From an uncultured Demequina sp. (GTDB lineage: Bacteria > Actinomycetota > Actinomycetes > Actinomycetales > Demequinaceae): a stretch of 6,424 bases of DNA. Both the position numbers and the translations under genes were made by a program. The notes beneath the pieces were generated by a model that did not search any database, was not told the origin of the DNA, and was given only the letters and a program-made list of their open reading frames with translations. Positions 6,239 through 6,424 of the stretch are shown here, piece by piece (positions within the stretch are counted from its first letter, which is position 1; the number at the start of each line of letters is the position of its first letter). Location of the stretch: positions 1-6,424 of the forward strand of contig CALALQ010000319.1 in the NCBI GenBank assembly GCA_937925595.1, written 5' to 3'.

Positions 6239-6424
6239 AGCCCCGCCTCCTCGAGCTCGCGCTCGGCTTCGAGGTGGCGGCGGCGTGCCTCATCGGACCC
6301 GCTGGAGCGGGACGCCCGGCGCGACTGCTTAGATGTGCGGCGGGAGGGCTCGGGGGCGGGCGACTGCTCGTCCCGGTCGAAGTGGGCCGCGTCCGCCTCG
6401 GCGAGCGCGAGGCCGAAGGCGGCC
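6235..6424 (-). CDS. C-terminal end of an unrecognised charged protein (N-terminus beyond window)
   Basis: An open frame enters at the right edge and gives 62 residues before a TGA that overlaps the nuclease start by four bases. A short Ala/Leu-rich part (FGLALAEADAAHFDRDE) is followed by a Ser/Pro/Arg-rich linker (SPAPEPSRRTSKQSRR) and a charged, probably helical end (EARRRHLEAERELEEAGL). I do not recognise a family. The four-base overlap and a perfect ribosome site for the next gene inside its last codons support a real gene in the same operon. No transmembrane segment or catalytic motif is present in this part. Another reading of the same DNA on this strand exists but would run across the nuclease start and has no recognisable content. 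Confidence 0.6.
   Translation of the reverse strand, partial: AAFGLALAEADAAHFDRDEQSPAPEPSRRTSKQSRRASRSSGSDEARRRHLEAERELEEAGL
6246..6251 (-). promoter_or_regulatory. Ribosome binding site for the RecE-like nuclease
   Basis: AGGAGG, a full anti-16S match, lies 7 nt before GTG 6238 and inside the last codons of the upstream gene. It decides the GTG start, since the frame has no suitable ATG near its N-terminus. Confidence 0.8.

Noticed and set aside
1..6424. CRISPR array, tRNA, rRNA, insertion-sequence ends or iterated origin repeats
   Set aside because: I saw no regularly spaced repeats, cloverleaf-like sequence, terminal inverted repeats or clustered iterons. By-eye reading may miss weak or imperfect ones, especially inside coding sequence.

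Overview
The window is a compact, GC-rich stretch in which every gene I can support lies on the minus strand, so the genes read from high to low coordinates. It looks like the early replication and recombination block of a bacteriophage, prophage or similar integrated element in a GC-rich bacterium. The evidence is the set of families present, the very tight packing with stop/start overlaps, and the lack of any housekeeping gene. No capsid, tail, integrase, rRNA or tRNA gene is visible, so free phage, prophage and conjugative element cannot be told apart. The host lineage cannot be fixed from the sequence. Planctomycetota is a weak guess from the general look of the primase-helicase; other GC-rich groups remain possible.

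Layout in order of transcription: (1) 6424-6235, the C-terminal end of an unrecognised, highly charged protein cut by the window edge; (2) 6238-5321, a stand-alone RecE/exonuclease VIII-type PD-(D/E)XK nuclease; (3) 5286-4474, a RecA-core P-loop ATPase of the AAA_24 type, the group that includes the phage annealing protein Sak4; (4) 4470-4009, a DUF669 protein, probably a single-stranded-DNA-binding protein; (5) 4021-3629, a RusA Holliday-junction resolvase with all catalytic residues; (6) 3629-1917, a superfamily 2 DEAH-box helicase with a four-cysteine zinc motif and an SSB-like acidic tail; (7) 1917-1, the first 639 residues of a primase-polymerase fused to a RepA-like helicase, open to the left edge.

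The genes make a coherent pathway. The nuclease would resect double-stranded ends. The Sak4-like ATPase and the DUF669 protein would handle and anneal the exposed single strands. RusA would resolve the resulting junctions. The SF2 helicase would unwind or remodel forks, and the primase-helicase would open DNA and prime synthesis. No RecT, Red-beta or Erf-type annealase is seen; the ATPase/DUF669 pair probably fills that place. No DNA polymerase is present unless the primase-polymerase domain contributes or one lies outside the window.

The only noncoding gap longer than a few bases is 34 nt, before the ATPase gene. No promoter or terminator is recognisable, so the block is most likely transcribed from a promoter beyond 6424. 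The most unusual point is the helicase ending in DDEIPF, almost the DDDIPF tip of bacterial SSB, while the neighbouring SSB-like protein lacks such a tip and ends in a basic PPWKR.
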